This document shows, piece by piece, positions 56,760 to 56,798 of a DNA stretch of 56,798 nt. Position 1 is the first letter of the stretch, and every line of letters begins with the position of its first letter. The position numbers were made by a program, and so were the translations under genes. This DNA is from Ktedonobacteria bacterium. GTDB taxonomy: Bacteria; Chloroflexota; Ktedonobacteria; Ktedonobacterales; JACDGC01. Location: NCBI GenBank assembly GCA_027459705.1, contig DAIDHM010000077.1, forward strand, positions 1 through 56,798. Reading direction: 5' to 3'. Under the pieces are notes generated by a model. The model saw only the letters and a list, made by a program, of their open reading frames with translations. It had not been told where the DNA came from and did not search any database.

Positions 56760-56798
56760 CTATTTTGTCAGTTGATCCAGACGATCGACCATGCTCGC
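56760..56798 (-). CDS. Tail of a minus-strand gene (only its last 12 codons visible)
   Basis: Reading the minus strand from the window edge gives ASMVDRLDQLTK followed by TAG (56760-56762). The frame continues beyond the window. It is a plausible gene end, facing the terminator, but too short to name. Confidence 0.35.
   Translation of the reverse strand, partial: ASMVDRLDQLTK

Noticed and set aside
1-56798. tRNA, rRNA or CRISPR array
   Set aside because: No T-arm-like GGTTCRANTCC stretch with a matching cloverleaf, no rRNA segment and no regularly spaced repeats were seen.

Overview
The window looks like chromosome from a Chloroflexota bacterium, perhaps a Ktedonobacteria- or Thermomicrobia-like lineage. 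This is an inference, with moderate confidence. The clues are a moderately high G+C content, a DUF951 gene next to nadD, a DUF3090 protein, a FemAB-type transferase, MscL carrying a C-terminal zinc ribbon, several zinc-ribbon or PH-like membrane proteins, and strong Shine-Dalgarno sites. I found no rRNA or tRNA genes, CRISPR array or phage genes. The only mobile element is the end of an IS200/IS605-type insertion at the left edge.

Layout. 1-5.1 kb: IS200/IS605 end, NAD-dependent epimerase, and a heterodimeric ABC exporter with one canonical and one degenerate ATP site. 5.6-8.3 kb: PH-like membrane protein, universal stress protein, polytopic GT-C-like protein. 8.4-15.9 kb: MogA/MoaB protein, folC (tail-to-tail with it), an XRE-TPR regulator with a palindromic leader, then a nadD-DUF951-MFS-GT9 operon. 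16.2-18.4 kb: a TIR-repeat-FGE fusion, probably a conflict or defence effector. 19-23 kb: nicotinamidase-like hydrolase, pentapeptide-channel fusion, two PH-like membrane proteins. 23.3-27.6 kb: S9 peptidase and Tex.

27.8-35.3 kb holds the most striking unit. It is a compact five-gene operon coding for a SWIM zinc finger protein, a DUF5691 protein, a MoxR-like AAA+ ATPase, a DUF5682 protein and a VWA protein. Its parts resemble the uncharacterised E. coli yehLMPQ cluster. The likely logic is an ATPase that works with a metal-dependent VWA adaptor and two large partner proteins. Its substrate is unknown.

35.3-43.3 kb is a long minus-strand run: sensor kinase, radical SAM enzyme, two signal-less HtrA-like proteases with PDZ domains, a LuxR-type regulator whose receiver has lost its phosphorylation pocket, and an ABC exporter. 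A canonical promoter lies ahead of the kinase. 43.4-49.3 kb: M20 amidohydrolase, FemAB-like transferase, an orphan MoxR ATPase, a zinc-ribbon membrane protein, a hypothetical protein and a DinB-like protein. 49.4-53.3 kb: birA, preceded by a leader of about 220 nt that ends in a strong intrinsic terminator just upstream of the gene (an attenuator or a small RNA), mscL, and an E1-alpha/E1-beta 2-oxoacid dehydrogenase pair. 53.4-56.8 kb: small membrane and zinc-ribbon proteins, DUF3090, a small protein with a terminator, and the tail of one more gene.

Many candidate promoters here share an extended -10 element (TG-N-TATRMT), often without a good -35 box. Functional calls rest on motifs read by eye. 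No database search was possible.
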